64,000 bases of DNA from Inonotus obliquus. Taxonomy: Eukaryota; Basidiomycota; Agaricomycetes; Hymenochaetales; Hymenochaetaceae. The notes under the pieces were generated by a model, which saw only the letters and a program-made list of their open reading frames with translations, made no database searches and was not told the origin of the DNA. Position 1 is the first letter of the stretch, and each line of letters starts with the position of its first letter. The stretch is taken from positions 124,001-188,000 of the forward strand of contig JAJHTX010000003.1 of NCBI GenBank assembly GCA_032164295.1. Direction: 5' to 3'. The position numbers were made by a program, and so were the translations under genes. Below are positions 55,501-64,000 of this stretch, piece by piece.

Positions 55501-56643
55501 CCGAGTAGGCTCCGGAAACTCTTAGAAAAGCATCGCCGAACCCGTAACACTGCGGACCGTCCTATTGTGGTTACTGTATAGTCCCTTTAGGGCGAGCGTT
55601 TTCTAACAATCACGGACCGAGCTTCCGCCTCAGCTATAGCCTCAGCGTATGCGCGGATGGAAGAAGAAGGCCTGGACACTCGCGACGACCACATCAACCT
55701 AGGGATCGCACGCAACTACGCACAAGAGGAACTGGGACCAGAGGCGGAGACGCCTCTGGAATGGGCACGGCAACTCACAAGGTCAGACTCTTAATTGCTT
55801 ATGACTCAGTAATGTTCCCCCCCCCCCCCCCCCCCCCGTTAATACTACTCCCCTCCACACTCCTATCTGACCCGTTTCCTTCCTCTCTTTATTTTCTTCT
55901 AAGTCGTATGTTTATATGATTATGACCGGCCCTAAACAAACATGACCGAAAAGGGCATTTTTCGTAAATAACTTTATTAGGCTTATCTAAGTCTACAGTA
56001 AATAATTTCTAAATTCGTTTCTGTTACCCCTTCTACTCCCCCTACCTCCCCAGCGTCGCGCCCTTTAGTCCTTTCTTTAGAGCACCATACTACTACCTTT
56101 TTCTCTGCTTTTCTTACTTCACCACTCTTAGAGTTCCCACCACCACGTAGATTTTGTCTGCAGCGCACTTGTAACTAGAATTACCGACGCGCGTAATAAA
56201 TACATTTAAAAAAAAAAAAAAAGTCATTCTTCGCTTATAACGACTAGAATAACTGAGAGCCCCATGTAGCGTCTTCGCTACTCTTCTCGCCACAGAACTT
56301 CTTTGGCTATTTGGAGGTGTACGTCCTAGCGAGAGAATATCGAGAATTACTCTTATACTTATAAGTCCAATAGCTTACCTATGTACCGCTCGCTGCGACA
56401 CTCACTGCACCAGTCGCAAGCCTCATGAGCCAAAGACTACTTCTTGGTCTTCGCAAGAGATTCGAAAAATCCCTCCCTCAGCCTGATGCCCAGTCTCAGA
56501 TCTCCGAGTTTGTAGCTCCGCCTGGTTTCAGGACTTCCAACACCCGAACCGGAGATCGCCATTCGCGTTCAACACAGGGAAGTGAGGCTGATTGGCTCAT
56601 CTCATTTAGTGATTGGAAGGTCGGGATGGTCGTTAGGTCGTAG
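52583..56643 (+). CDS. DUF6533-type integral membrane protein, split by an insertion
   Basis: Exons traced from 52583 read MSDLSISTIYSFTISLEEHI, AASYAQVAVFFLLLYDACLS, REIRLMWSGPVNSGKVLYFL, then (less certain) a middle section, WLASVVVTTLTEVTLQLRLY, ALYRAKKIIKVVLVTSMVVV, and WVPALINEAFLSAL... The LLLYD...E(V/I)RL(I/M)W...GK(V)L(Y/F)FL and LRLYALY blocks are those of the seven-helix-like DUF6533 membrane proteins expanded in Agaricomycetes. The 3' end resumes after a 2.3-kb insertion at 53913-56220: APVASLMSQRLLLGLRKRFE and a polar tail to 56643. The insertion lies inside an intron just after the GTAAGT donor. One base seems missing at about 53806, shifting the frame between LSAL and YKGLEVFRE, so the allele may be dead. 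Function of the family unknown. Confidence 0.65.
53899..53912. repeat. Target-site duplication, left copy
   Basis: AAGTCATTCTTCGC; it begins inside the intron donor GTAAGTC of the host DUF6533 gene. Confidence 0.8.
53913..56220 (+). mobile_element. Poly(A)-tailed retrotransposed insertion with target-site duplication
   Basis: The 14-bp sequence AAGTCATTCTTCGC occurs at 53899-53912 and again at 56221-56234, directly after a run of A (56208-56220). This is the signature of target-primed reverse transcription by a LINE-type machinery. The 2308-bp insert has an open frame at 54101-54700 (MGPVNFTGRRRSGSTARSEE; CYKCRRVRQ), another at 54289-54738 and a fragment SASAIASAYARMEEEGLDTR near 55630; none is recognised as reverse transcriptase or endonuclease. 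It contains a TATAAATAG at about 55207 and a 21-base C tract. It may be a 5'-truncated or non-autonomous element, or a retrocopied transcript. Confidence 0.75.
55817..55837. repeat. Poly(C) tract, 21 bases
   Basis: Uninterrupted C homopolymer inside the insertion, followed by GTTAATACTACTCCCCTCC. Its exact length may be an assembly estimate. Confidence 0.7.
56221..56234. repeat. Target-site duplication, right copy
   Basis: AAGTCATTCTTCGC directly after the poly(A) tail; the intron of the host gene continues beyond it. Confidence 0.8.
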
Positions 56644-57031
56644 ACGCTACTAAGTACAAGTATCTATGAACGTCTCCAGACTTGTATGAAGCGGGTGTAC
56701 AGCAGCCAGCTATAGGCTCTGTCGTGATGCATTTATGATGGAAGATTTTGTTTCACTGTATAATTCAAACCGACTGACGGCCGCATCTGACGAAGTGTCC
56801 ATCACATAAGATGGAGTCCAGAATAGGACGTCGATCACCCAAATATGGACAATTATTCCCGTCGTTGCGACTGGCTTGAGAACAGCCTTGTCCGTCGTGG
56901 GCGCGATACACACGACTGCTGCGGATGGCCTAATCAACAGCATCTCACCTCGTCCCTCCTCTCTTACCCACCTCCTCGACGGCGTGCTTTAGGCTAGCAG
57001 TTACCGTTCCACTCGCAGCCTAAGTGTAGAC
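56644..57031. other. Intergenic region
   Basis: No gene seen. It should contain the terminator of the DUF6533 gene and the promoter of the membrane protein gene at 57032; the last 90 bases are CT-rich (CACCTCGTCCCTCCTCTCTT). Confidence 0.35.
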
Positions 57032-58201
57032 ATGTCCTCAATCTCGAGCACAGGGTCCGACTCCTCCATTAGTGATTCCGCCTCCGTATCCGCCACTTCG
57101 ACTATAAGCCCTCCGAATACCGGACCAACATTCACAAGGCCTACATCACCTCCTACAAGATCTAACTTCAACGGAGGAGGTGGCGGTAATAATGGAAATG
57201 CGTTTGCATCGTCGGGAGCTACAAGCTTGTACTGTGAGTCAGCCGACATCCTCGAGGGTAGACTTTATGCTGACCTCTCTTGAAAGTGTATACGTTCTTG
57301 GGTATGCTGCTTGATCGCACGGCATGATCGAAGCTGATAGCTAGCTTATTCTTCTGACTAGCTACCCTGGTTTTGCTCCTATTGGTATCAGGAGCAGTTG
57401 TAGCCCGATCCATCACCCTGCGAGTGAGGGCCCGCCGTGCGCTTGAGGAATCCATCCGAAACGGTACCTATGTACCTCCTTTGTCCAGTCTCGGCGCATC
57501 AAATGCTCCTAAACCAAGGTTCCACGACGCGCGTGTGAATGATAGAGATATCGGCGGGCTTACAGACGAAAAATTCAGTCAGTGGGGGAATATAGTGGTA
57601 AGTTTTTTGCTTCTCCTATGTCGATTGCATTGCTAATTACGGTCGATAACAGCCAGTCGCTGCTTCTTTTGTCCCTTCCAAATCTCCACGTCCTCTGCCT
57701 CAGCCTGCAACATCTGCAACACCTCGGGCGGCCGGTTCACTTACGTCCCGTATTCGCAACCTGAACCCATTTCGTGCAGTCCAGATACAAGAAATCCTTG
57801 ACGAGCTCGCTTCGCGAGACCCTCATTCCCGTTTGACCCCTCATCAAACGCCGCAACCATCGCAAGCCGAAATGGCAGCAGCGGCATTCGGCAGCCCACC
57901 GACAAATGAAGAAAATGCTGATCAACAGGTTTCGGAGCTCCCTTCGGCTGTACGCGTCGCTGTAATCATCGCTATGCCTGACCCTGCTCGACCAATAAGT
58001 AGTCATGTCTCGGATGATACATCCTCATCATCTTCTACGAAAGGAAAAATGCCTGCGTCCGGTAATACGTCAGGGTCTGATGATGAGGGCGAGATGCCTT
58101 ACGTTGAATTTGGCGTGGCAGACGTACCACTCGCTTCGGTGGCTAGAACAAATACTGAATCTCCAGCCACCTCTCCTGCATCCCCTCCCAGAATGAGTTA
58201 A
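57032..58201 (+). CDS. Single-pass membrane protein of unknown function
   Basis: Four exons. Exon 1 from 57032 encodes a Ser/Thr/Pro-rich, probably O-glycosylated ectodomain (MSSISSTGSDSSISDSASVS ... RSNFNGGGGGNNGNAFASSG). A very short exon gives LYTFL; exon 3 starts ATLVLLLLVSGAVVARSITL, completing one strong membrane helix followed by basic RVRARRALEESIRNGTYVPP. The cytosolic tail (exon 4, after a GTAAGT intron) has PVAASFVPSKSPRPLPQPAT, RIRNLNPFRAVQIQEILDEL and a Ser/acidic end with DDTSSSSSTKGK and GSDDEGEMPYVEFG. No N-terminal signal peptide; the helix itself would act as signal anchor. Similar proteins are common as hypotheticals in mushrooms. No function can be assigned. Confidence 0.8.
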
Positions 58202-58774
58202 CATTTGTATGGTGAATCCGCGAACAATTTCCCCTCTGTACTTCCCGTAGCTTTCAGGACAGCGTAATTTTCGTTTCTTGTTGTGTTCGTGTATAGGATC
58301 GGGGACAAATTAATGTAGTGTAATAAATAATACAGTTTGATAAAGACGGACTAAGCTCCGATGCACGATACAACAGGTTTGTATTCTCAATTAAACCTCA
58401 AACAAACAGTCGCGTCCATTCGAGACCCCGTTGGTGGACCTCATCTCACATCTGCGCTTCTCTGATGACCGGAGAAACGTACGGAAAAACACATGTTCGT
58501 CTCAGAGGCGCACTCTGAGTAAAAGCGATGATGACGCCCAAGATTTAGGTACTTTACATCTGCTGGCCTGCTAACCATCCTTCTCTTCATCCATCGGACT
58601 ATAGAGGCTCGAGTAATTATTCGATATTAACGGCGGTTTCCTGCGCAAGGTACGTCCACAAACCGTAGTCCTTTGCTCAGCCTTGGTTCAAGGAGGTAAC
58701 ATATACTATAACATTATCCATTTCAAAGCAGTCAATTCCGCAAAACGAGATATTCGAAAGTGTCCCCCATATAA
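58202..58774. other. Convergent 3' regions
   Basis: No gene. It lies between two gene 3' ends; AATAAATAATA at about 58322 could serve as a polyadenylation signal for the membrane protein gene. Confidence 0.4.
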
Positions 58775-59975
58775 TCACCATGCCTCATGGCCTCCAGTGA
58801 CAAGGATGCTGTGAATGGAAGACACGTGAGCAAGGGTCGACTAGGAAGAGTAGGTCTAACGTACTCGCTGCCAGTACAGAATGACGATGCGTCGGATGCC
58901 AACCAAGCGACAGCACCACGAAGATCGTCCGGCTTACCGATACGTCCTAGCGGGTTCTGCGCGCTCCAGGTTTTCACAACATCTGGATGTTCATCGAGGT
59001 AAGGCCGTGTCATGCTTCGCAAAGAAATGGACGTTAGCATGCTCTGGCCGTGATCCCAGAAAAGCGTACGCACGATGAAAGGATATACCCGGGGGATATG
59101 GTATTGACGCGAATCTCATTTGGTCCGAGCTCGCATGCTAGGTATCTACCCAAGTGTTTCACAGCGGCCTTGCTCATTCCGTATACAGACCAATGTTCTT
59201 TCTAGAATTATGTGAGGTTAGCAAACGGAGATAGTGTCAAGGAAATATCTTCACGTACTCCAAATGCAATAGTTGCCGCCATAGAAGCAATCATGATAAT
59301 GCTTCCTGGCTCACCGAATTTTACCATCTGGCGACCCGCAGCTTGAGCAGTATAGTAGGCACCATTCACGTTTACGGCCAAGATTTTCTGCAATGATTCC
59401 GGGGTATATTCAAGAGAAGGTTGACTGCCTATAACCCCAGCCGCTGCGACGCAGACATCTAAGCGACCCTCATCCTTTGCAATCTTCTCAACAGCATTCC
59501 ATACTGCTTTCTGATTCGTAACATCGACGGATTTGTACTCAAGACGAGCACCTTTCGCTAGTCCGAGCTTCGAAAGATACTTCTGCGTCGAGCCGAATGA
59601 TTTATCGGGATCCGTAGGAAGATCAAGGCAGTAAACAGCAGCACCTGCCTCTGCAAGTGTCGCCGCCATTTCGAGGCCCAGTCCTCGTTGTCCACCGCTC
59701 ACTACGGCGACTCGTCCATCAAGGGAAAATTCCCTCTCAAAAAGGGTACGTTGCGGCTTGAAGGACGCATCTGATTCCGAAAGGAGGGCCGCCTCGACAC
59801 CAACAGGAGCGGGCGGAGACGAGTGGTGCTTATGGTGGCGGGCTGTAACAGCCGTGTAAGAGAACAACCTAGCGCCAGCATTGTAGCAGACAAAGGAGCC
59901 AATGCGAGAGTACGTTGTCCCACTGCGACTGATAATACAGGAACGACGTAGAGACGGAAGGATGAATCTTGACAT
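58775..59975 (-). CDS. Short-chain dehydrogenase/reductase SDR-A
   Basis: Four exons (first to 59256, then KEHWSVYGMSKAAVKHLGRY, then MTRPYLDEHPDVVKTWSAQN, then DILVTGGHEAW to a TGA at 58775) give about 342 aa. The start is set at MSRFILPSLRRSCIISRSGT, a basic, hydroxylated leader that looks mitochondrial. The classical SDR core has the cofactor loop VVSGGQRGLGLEMA, VCVAAAGV (NNAG equivalent), the Ser in IIMIASMAA and the catalytic YGMSK (YxxxK). It reduces or oxidises an alcohol/ketone with NAD(P)H; the family is close to sorbose/arabinitol-type reductases, but the substrate is not readable. First of three tandem paralogues on this strand. Confidence 0.9.
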
Positions 59976-60376
59976 TGTATACAGTTTCACTCGCGAGATG
60001 AGACGAGGTAGCACTGGTGGTAGAAGATTAATATAGTCACAAGTCCTAGCGTTCATCGGATGTCTACGAATCAAATGGGTCAGCTGGGCTGCAACAACGA
60101 GATATCGCAGTGCCTTCTGCAGTTCGCAATGAGTAATTGTTATACCGGCTATTATTAGCGTGAGACAAGGGGAGATTTGTGGGGCTCCACGAAGTCATCG
60201 AGAAAGGGTCGATTCTTGCTTCTAATCTCACAATATCGTTCTAATAGGGTCCAATTTATTCGCATCGATCGGAGTGGTTTAAAGCAGCTGCATTGGAAAG
60301 CGACATTTTCTCTCGATTGCCAAAACCATAACGGCAGCAAAGCCATCGGCGATGACCGTAGCAAACATTCCTTATA

Positions 60377-61550
60377 TCACCAAGCATGATGCCCGCCACT
60401 AACCAGGATGCTAGAGGGTGAAGAGTCAGGATCAGAAATATGTCGAGATAGTTTACGTACTCGCTACCGGTACAAAACGTAGATGCATTCGAAGCCAGCC
60501 AGGTTATAACGCCACGGAGCTCGTCAGGTCGTCCCAGCCGTCCAAGAGGGTTCTGAGAAGACCATTTATCGAACAAATGGGGTTGCTTGTCTAAATAAGC
60601 AGCAGTAAGTCTGATATCATGTGGTTAGAAGAATATTTTGTAGGTAATAGTTCTTCTAAGCTTACGCGGTATAGATGTACCCTGGAGAGAGGGAGTTCAC
60701 ACGGATGCCAGCTGGGCCTAACTCGCACGCCATGCTCCGTGCCATCTGGATGACGGCTGACTTACTCGTGTTATAGGCCACCCAATGCTGGTCCTGAAGT
60801 TATCCCAGTCAACTTCTACGTAGTAGGTAGAAGAAACCTATGGCTTACTCTGTTTGTGACGCTACCACTCATCGATGCGATTATGACAATGCTTCCTGCT
60901 GTCCCAAGCCTAACCATCTGACGCCCAGCACCTTGGGCGGTATATAAGACACCATTTACATTAACGTCCATCAACTTCTGGAATTCCTGGGCCGGATAAT
61001 CCAAACATTCTGCACCCCGTAAAATTCCCGCGGCAGCGACACAGACGTCCATGCGACCTTCCTTCTTCGCGATCTTCTCGAACAAACTCCAAACTGCCTG
61101 CTGGTCCGTGACATCTACCGAAGCGTACTCGAGACGTGCTCTACCACCAAGTCCGAGCCTGTTGACATATTCCTGAGTTATGTCGAATGACTCGTCTGGC
61201 TTAGAAGGGATATCTAGGCAATAAACGGTGGCACCCGCTTCTGCAAGGGCTTCAGCCATCTCAAGGCCAAGGCCTCGCTGCCCACCTGTGACGACAGCAA
61301 CGCGACCAACGAGCGAGAACTCCTTTTGCAGTAAAGTCGGTCGAGGTATGAAGGTTGGGTCGGATGAAGCACGTAACGCCGCCTCGACACCCACGGGATC
61401 GCGCGGTGGTTTTGAGCTTCCGTGACCAATGTAGGCGACCTTGCTCGACGAGAATTTCCTTGAAAATACAGAGGTGCAACATGGAACGGGTTTGGGGACT
61501 TGAGCGCGACCCAAAAGTCGTCTAACTGGAATTGAGACAGGAAGAGACAT
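60377..61550 (-). CDS. Short-chain dehydrogenase/reductase SDR-B
   Basis: Four exons with the same splice pattern as SDR-A. The start is uncertain between in-frame Met codons at 61574, 61559 and 61550; MSLPVSIPVRRLLGRAQVPK gives a mitochondrial-type leader. Core motifs: VVTGGQRGLGLEMAEALAEA, VCVAAAGI, IVIIASMSGSV and catalytic YNTSK. The end is DILVSGGHHAW. It is less similar to SDR-A and SDR-C than they are to each other (KPPRDPVGVEAALRASSDPT versus GVEAALLSESDASFKPQRTL). Predicted oxidoreductase, substrate unknown. Confidence 0.9.
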
Positions 61551-61949
61551 GAGCGGCATGTGTAGAACGTACAATAGCTAAGGGCACGTCGGTGTTGTTC
61601 GTTCATGATCATAAGTCCATCTTGGTACCAACATCAACATACAGAGGACGTAGTGGTCAGCTGGTCGTGGTCGGCATTCGGAAGATGGATACGATGCGCA
61701 CCACTGAAGGAGACACGAGGGTATCATTTTCCCACGATTTATATCCGAAGAAAATCAACGTTCAGGTGAAATAAACAAACTTGCTCAAAGGATGTTAGCA
61801 AGAGCTTTCCCACAAGCTCCCTTGAGAATGCTATGAACGATGTGATAGTTGTGTGCATCAGCAGTGCTCGACTGTTAAGACTACCTAGGCGGAGAAACTT
61901 TCTAAGTTGCGTTGCCTTTTTTTGAAAACGACAATTCATTCATTGTGTT

Positions 61950-62095
61950 GAAGGGCTACCATTCATGGAAGCAATGATAACAATGCTTCTCGTGTTTCAA
62001 GCCCTCGTCGTCTGATATCATGTAGCTTTGGCGGGGTAAAACGCGCTATTCTATCTGTGAAATATGACCTCAGATTCCTTCGACCTGCAAAGAGG
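61950..62095 (-). pseudogene. SDR fragment
   Basis: A short stretch resembles the SDR exon 1 end (complement of ATGGAAGCAATGATAACAATGC, split here, and the GRQM...YTAQ region), comparable with 60870-60965 in SDR-B and 59285-59385 in SDR-A. No open frame. The remaining sequence between SDR-B and SDR-C (61600-62517) has no gene. Confidence 0.5.
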
Positions 62096-62517
62096 ATAAT
62101 TGCTACAGGTTTCGCCGAATCCTTCCTGAAGTTCCCAGATACTTCCTAGAATATACCCCTAGGTTTCCAGGTGAACGCCTCCTCACAATTCCGAGATATA
62201 GGTGTACATAATACCGATAGGTCAGTCACAAGTAGAGCAGGAAACATAGACAGTAGATACTAGTCCTCTCCGCCCAAGAGATACAGAGTTGATACGGCGC
62301 GGAGCTATTTCTTCTATTTGTATGGTAAAGGCACCTTTCTGTTTGATGGCTTAGCAGTAAGTGAGTGTGAGTGTGAGAAGGAAGAGCCGTGACAGTCGAT
62401 CAAGGTAGATCATTGTGTGAATATGTTTCTCCTCTTGGAACTTTGACTTTACGTAATATTTCAAGTACACGCTTCAGTCCAGGACAGGACCACTCGCGAT
62501 AAGGCGTTCTTTTCTAT

Positions 62518-63674
62518 TCACCATGCGTGATGACCTCCAGTAACAAGGATGCTTGCAAAAAAAACAACTGTCAGTGAAATAGACTGGGGTAAGCAAGTCA
62601 AGAGACATACTCGCTACCGGTACAGAACGACGATGCATCAGACGCTAACCATGAGACGACACCACGCAGCTCGTCAGGCCGACCTAGTCTTCCTAACGGG
62701 TTCTGGTTGCTCCATTTCTTCTCAATCTGCGGGTCCTCATCAAAGAAAGCCTGCGTCATACTTTGCGGCACCGGATGTACATCAACATCACGCAAACACG
62801 AATTACTTCCGAAGGACGTACGGGGAATAAATGAATCCAGGAGATATGGTGTTGACCCGAATCTGGTTGGGACCAAGTTCGCATGCTAAGTACTGACCCA
62901 AATGCTTCACGGCAGCCTTGCTTATTCCATATACCGAACAGTGTTCGTCCTGAGATAACCTAGAGTCAGCGAAGCAGGAAGTGGATACAGATATACCCCA
63001 CGTACCCCAAACGCTACGTTTCCTGCAATCGACGAAAGCATAATGATACTGCCAGGTGTTCCGAAATGGATCATTTGGCGTCCTGCTGCCTGGGCAGTGT
63101 AATAGACGCCATTCAAGTTTATGTCCAATACCCTTTGCAACTTTTCCGGTGCGTATTCAAGGGCGGGGTAGTTTCCCATGACTCCCGCGGCAGCGACACA
63201 CACGTCCATGCGACCTTCCTTCTTTGCAATCTTCTCGACAATATTCCACACCGAACCATGCTTCGTAACGTCGACAGAGGCATACTCAAGGCGAGCGCCT
63301 CTGGCCAGTTCGAGTTTCGAGAGATACCTCTGCGTTGTATTGAATACCTTTTCGGGCTGCTTGGGGAGATCGAGGCAATAGACGACCGCGCCCGCCTCTG
63401 CAAGCGTCGCTGCCATCTCAAGTCCTAATCCTCGCTGTCCACCGGTCACTATCGCAACTCGCCCAGCAAGAGAGAACTCCTTCTCAAAAAGCGTCCGCTG
63501 CGGCTTGAAGGACGCATCTGACTCCGAAAGGAGGGCCGCTTCAACCCCGACTGGTTGGCCTTTACGATGGCGATCAGAATTAGCGGAGAACAGTCTAGCA
63601 CCATGGAGTTGAGTATGTACGGGACGAAAAAGACGTTTAGAGAGTGACGGTGCAGTTACTACGAGCCTAAACAT
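62518..63674 (-). CDS. Short-chain dehydrogenase/reductase SDR-C
   Basis: Four exons: first from 63674 (MFRLVVTAPSLSKRLFRPVH, a basic mitochondrial-type leader), then DEHCSVYGISKAAVKHLGQY, then MTQAFFDEDPQIEKKWSNQN, then DILVTGGHHAW to the TGA at 62518; about 335 aa. Core motifs are intact: IVTGGQRGLGLEMAATLAEA, VCVAAAGV, IIMLSSIAG and catalytic YGISK. It is the closest paralogue of SDR-A. Function as for SDR-A; the tandem array suggests dosage or substrate diversification. Whether these belong to the terpenoid locus is not shown by sequence. Confidence 0.9.
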
Positions 63675-64000
63675 TGCGGTTGGTGTCGACGATGAGATTG
63701 AGATTATGAACTGTCCGTAGCTCCCTTTAAGTATGTCCGACAACTCAAAACGCTCATGCCATCCGCACAGTTGGCAATTGTACCCACTTCCTTGGCGTGC
63801 CATCTTGTAACTAGAACGGAAGTTCTCCTCAGCAAAGTGTACCCGTATCCTGACGCAGTTTCAAGGACAGCTTCCGTGTGATGGAGATTGAAGGCTAAGA
63901 AATATGCGTCAGAACAAATGCTACGCTAATACCGGTGCTGGCAGTACCAGACGTTGTGAAGATAGCCGCCACAGATCTCGCAACAAAGAGTGTCATATAT
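63675..64000. other. SDR-C upstream region
   Basis: An upstream in-frame ATG at 63803 would add 43 residues (MARQGSGYNCQLCGWHERFE...), but the paralogues start at the leader, so this is treated as 5' flank. No other feature seen. Confidence 0.4.

Noticed and set aside
55983..56168. Minus-strand open frame with many Lys/Gly residues
   Set aside because: It is the complement of a pyrimidine-rich stretch in the 3' part of the insertion, with no known features.
53913..56220. LTR retrotransposon
   Set aside because: No long terminal repeats are seen; a 14-bp TSD plus poly(A) tail fits LINE-type integration better, despite an LTR-like TATAAATAG region.
1..64000. tRNA, rRNA or CRISPR features
   Set aside because: No cloverleaf with A/B boxes, no rRNA-like stretch and no regular direct-repeat array was noticed by eye; a tRNAscan run would be decisive.

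Overview
This 64-kb window is nuclear DNA of a filamentous basidiomycete, very probably an Agaricomycete; a wood-decay lineage such as Polyporales is only a guess. Almost every gene is split by short introns of about 50-60 bp with GT-AG ends (two are GC-AG). The families present are typical of mushroom-forming fungi: basidiomycete sesquiterpene synthases, DUF6533 membrane proteins, a C2-like/NACHT/WD40 protein and an Egh16-like secreted protein. I rebuilt the exons by eye from splice signals and family conservation, so coordinates give the gene span from start codon to stop codon.

Layout. 0.2-1.5 kb: an Egh16-like secreted protein (-). 2.9-5.1 kb: an amino-acid permease (+). 5.4-8.8 kb: three small CX5R phosphatase genes plus a truncated copy, made by a 1.55-kb tandem duplication. 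9.8-50 kb: a repeat-rich gene cluster with six apparently intact sesquiterpene synthase (STS) genes, all on the minus strand, and one STS pseudogene. Between the STS genes lie (i) two copies of a divergent VWA-domain / small 'NTGT' protein pair, the right one intact and the left one decayed, with a third relic near 34 kb; (ii) a C2-like/NACHT/WD40 NLR-type gene; (iii) one intact and two decayed genes for a single Sin3-type PAH domain, each divergent from an STS gene; (iv) a divergent dienelactone-hydrolase-like / MFS-exporter pair, with a decayed second copy at 48.8-50.3 kb and loose MFS 3' fragments. 50.4-58.2 kb: a 6PGDH-like NAD-binding enzyme, a DUF6533 membrane-protein gene split by a 2.3-kb poly(A)-tailed insertion with a 14-bp target-site duplication, and a single-pass membrane protein. 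58.8-63.7 kb: three tandem short-chain dehydrogenase/reductase (SDR) genes with basic leader peptides.

How the parts fit. The middle 40 kb looks like a terpenoid locus that has grown by repeated segmental duplication: STS genes, their promoters (a shared TATA region about 80 bp before the ATG), PAH genes and MFS 3' ends recur together in different states of decay. The STS enzymes would make sesquiterpene scaffolds from farnesyl diphosphate; the MFS protein could export products, and the hydrolase or SDRs could modify them. No P450 gene is visible. The most novel candidates are the divergent VWA/NTGT pair, whose two proteins appear to share a beta-rich domain, and the recurrent divergent STS-PAH pairing.
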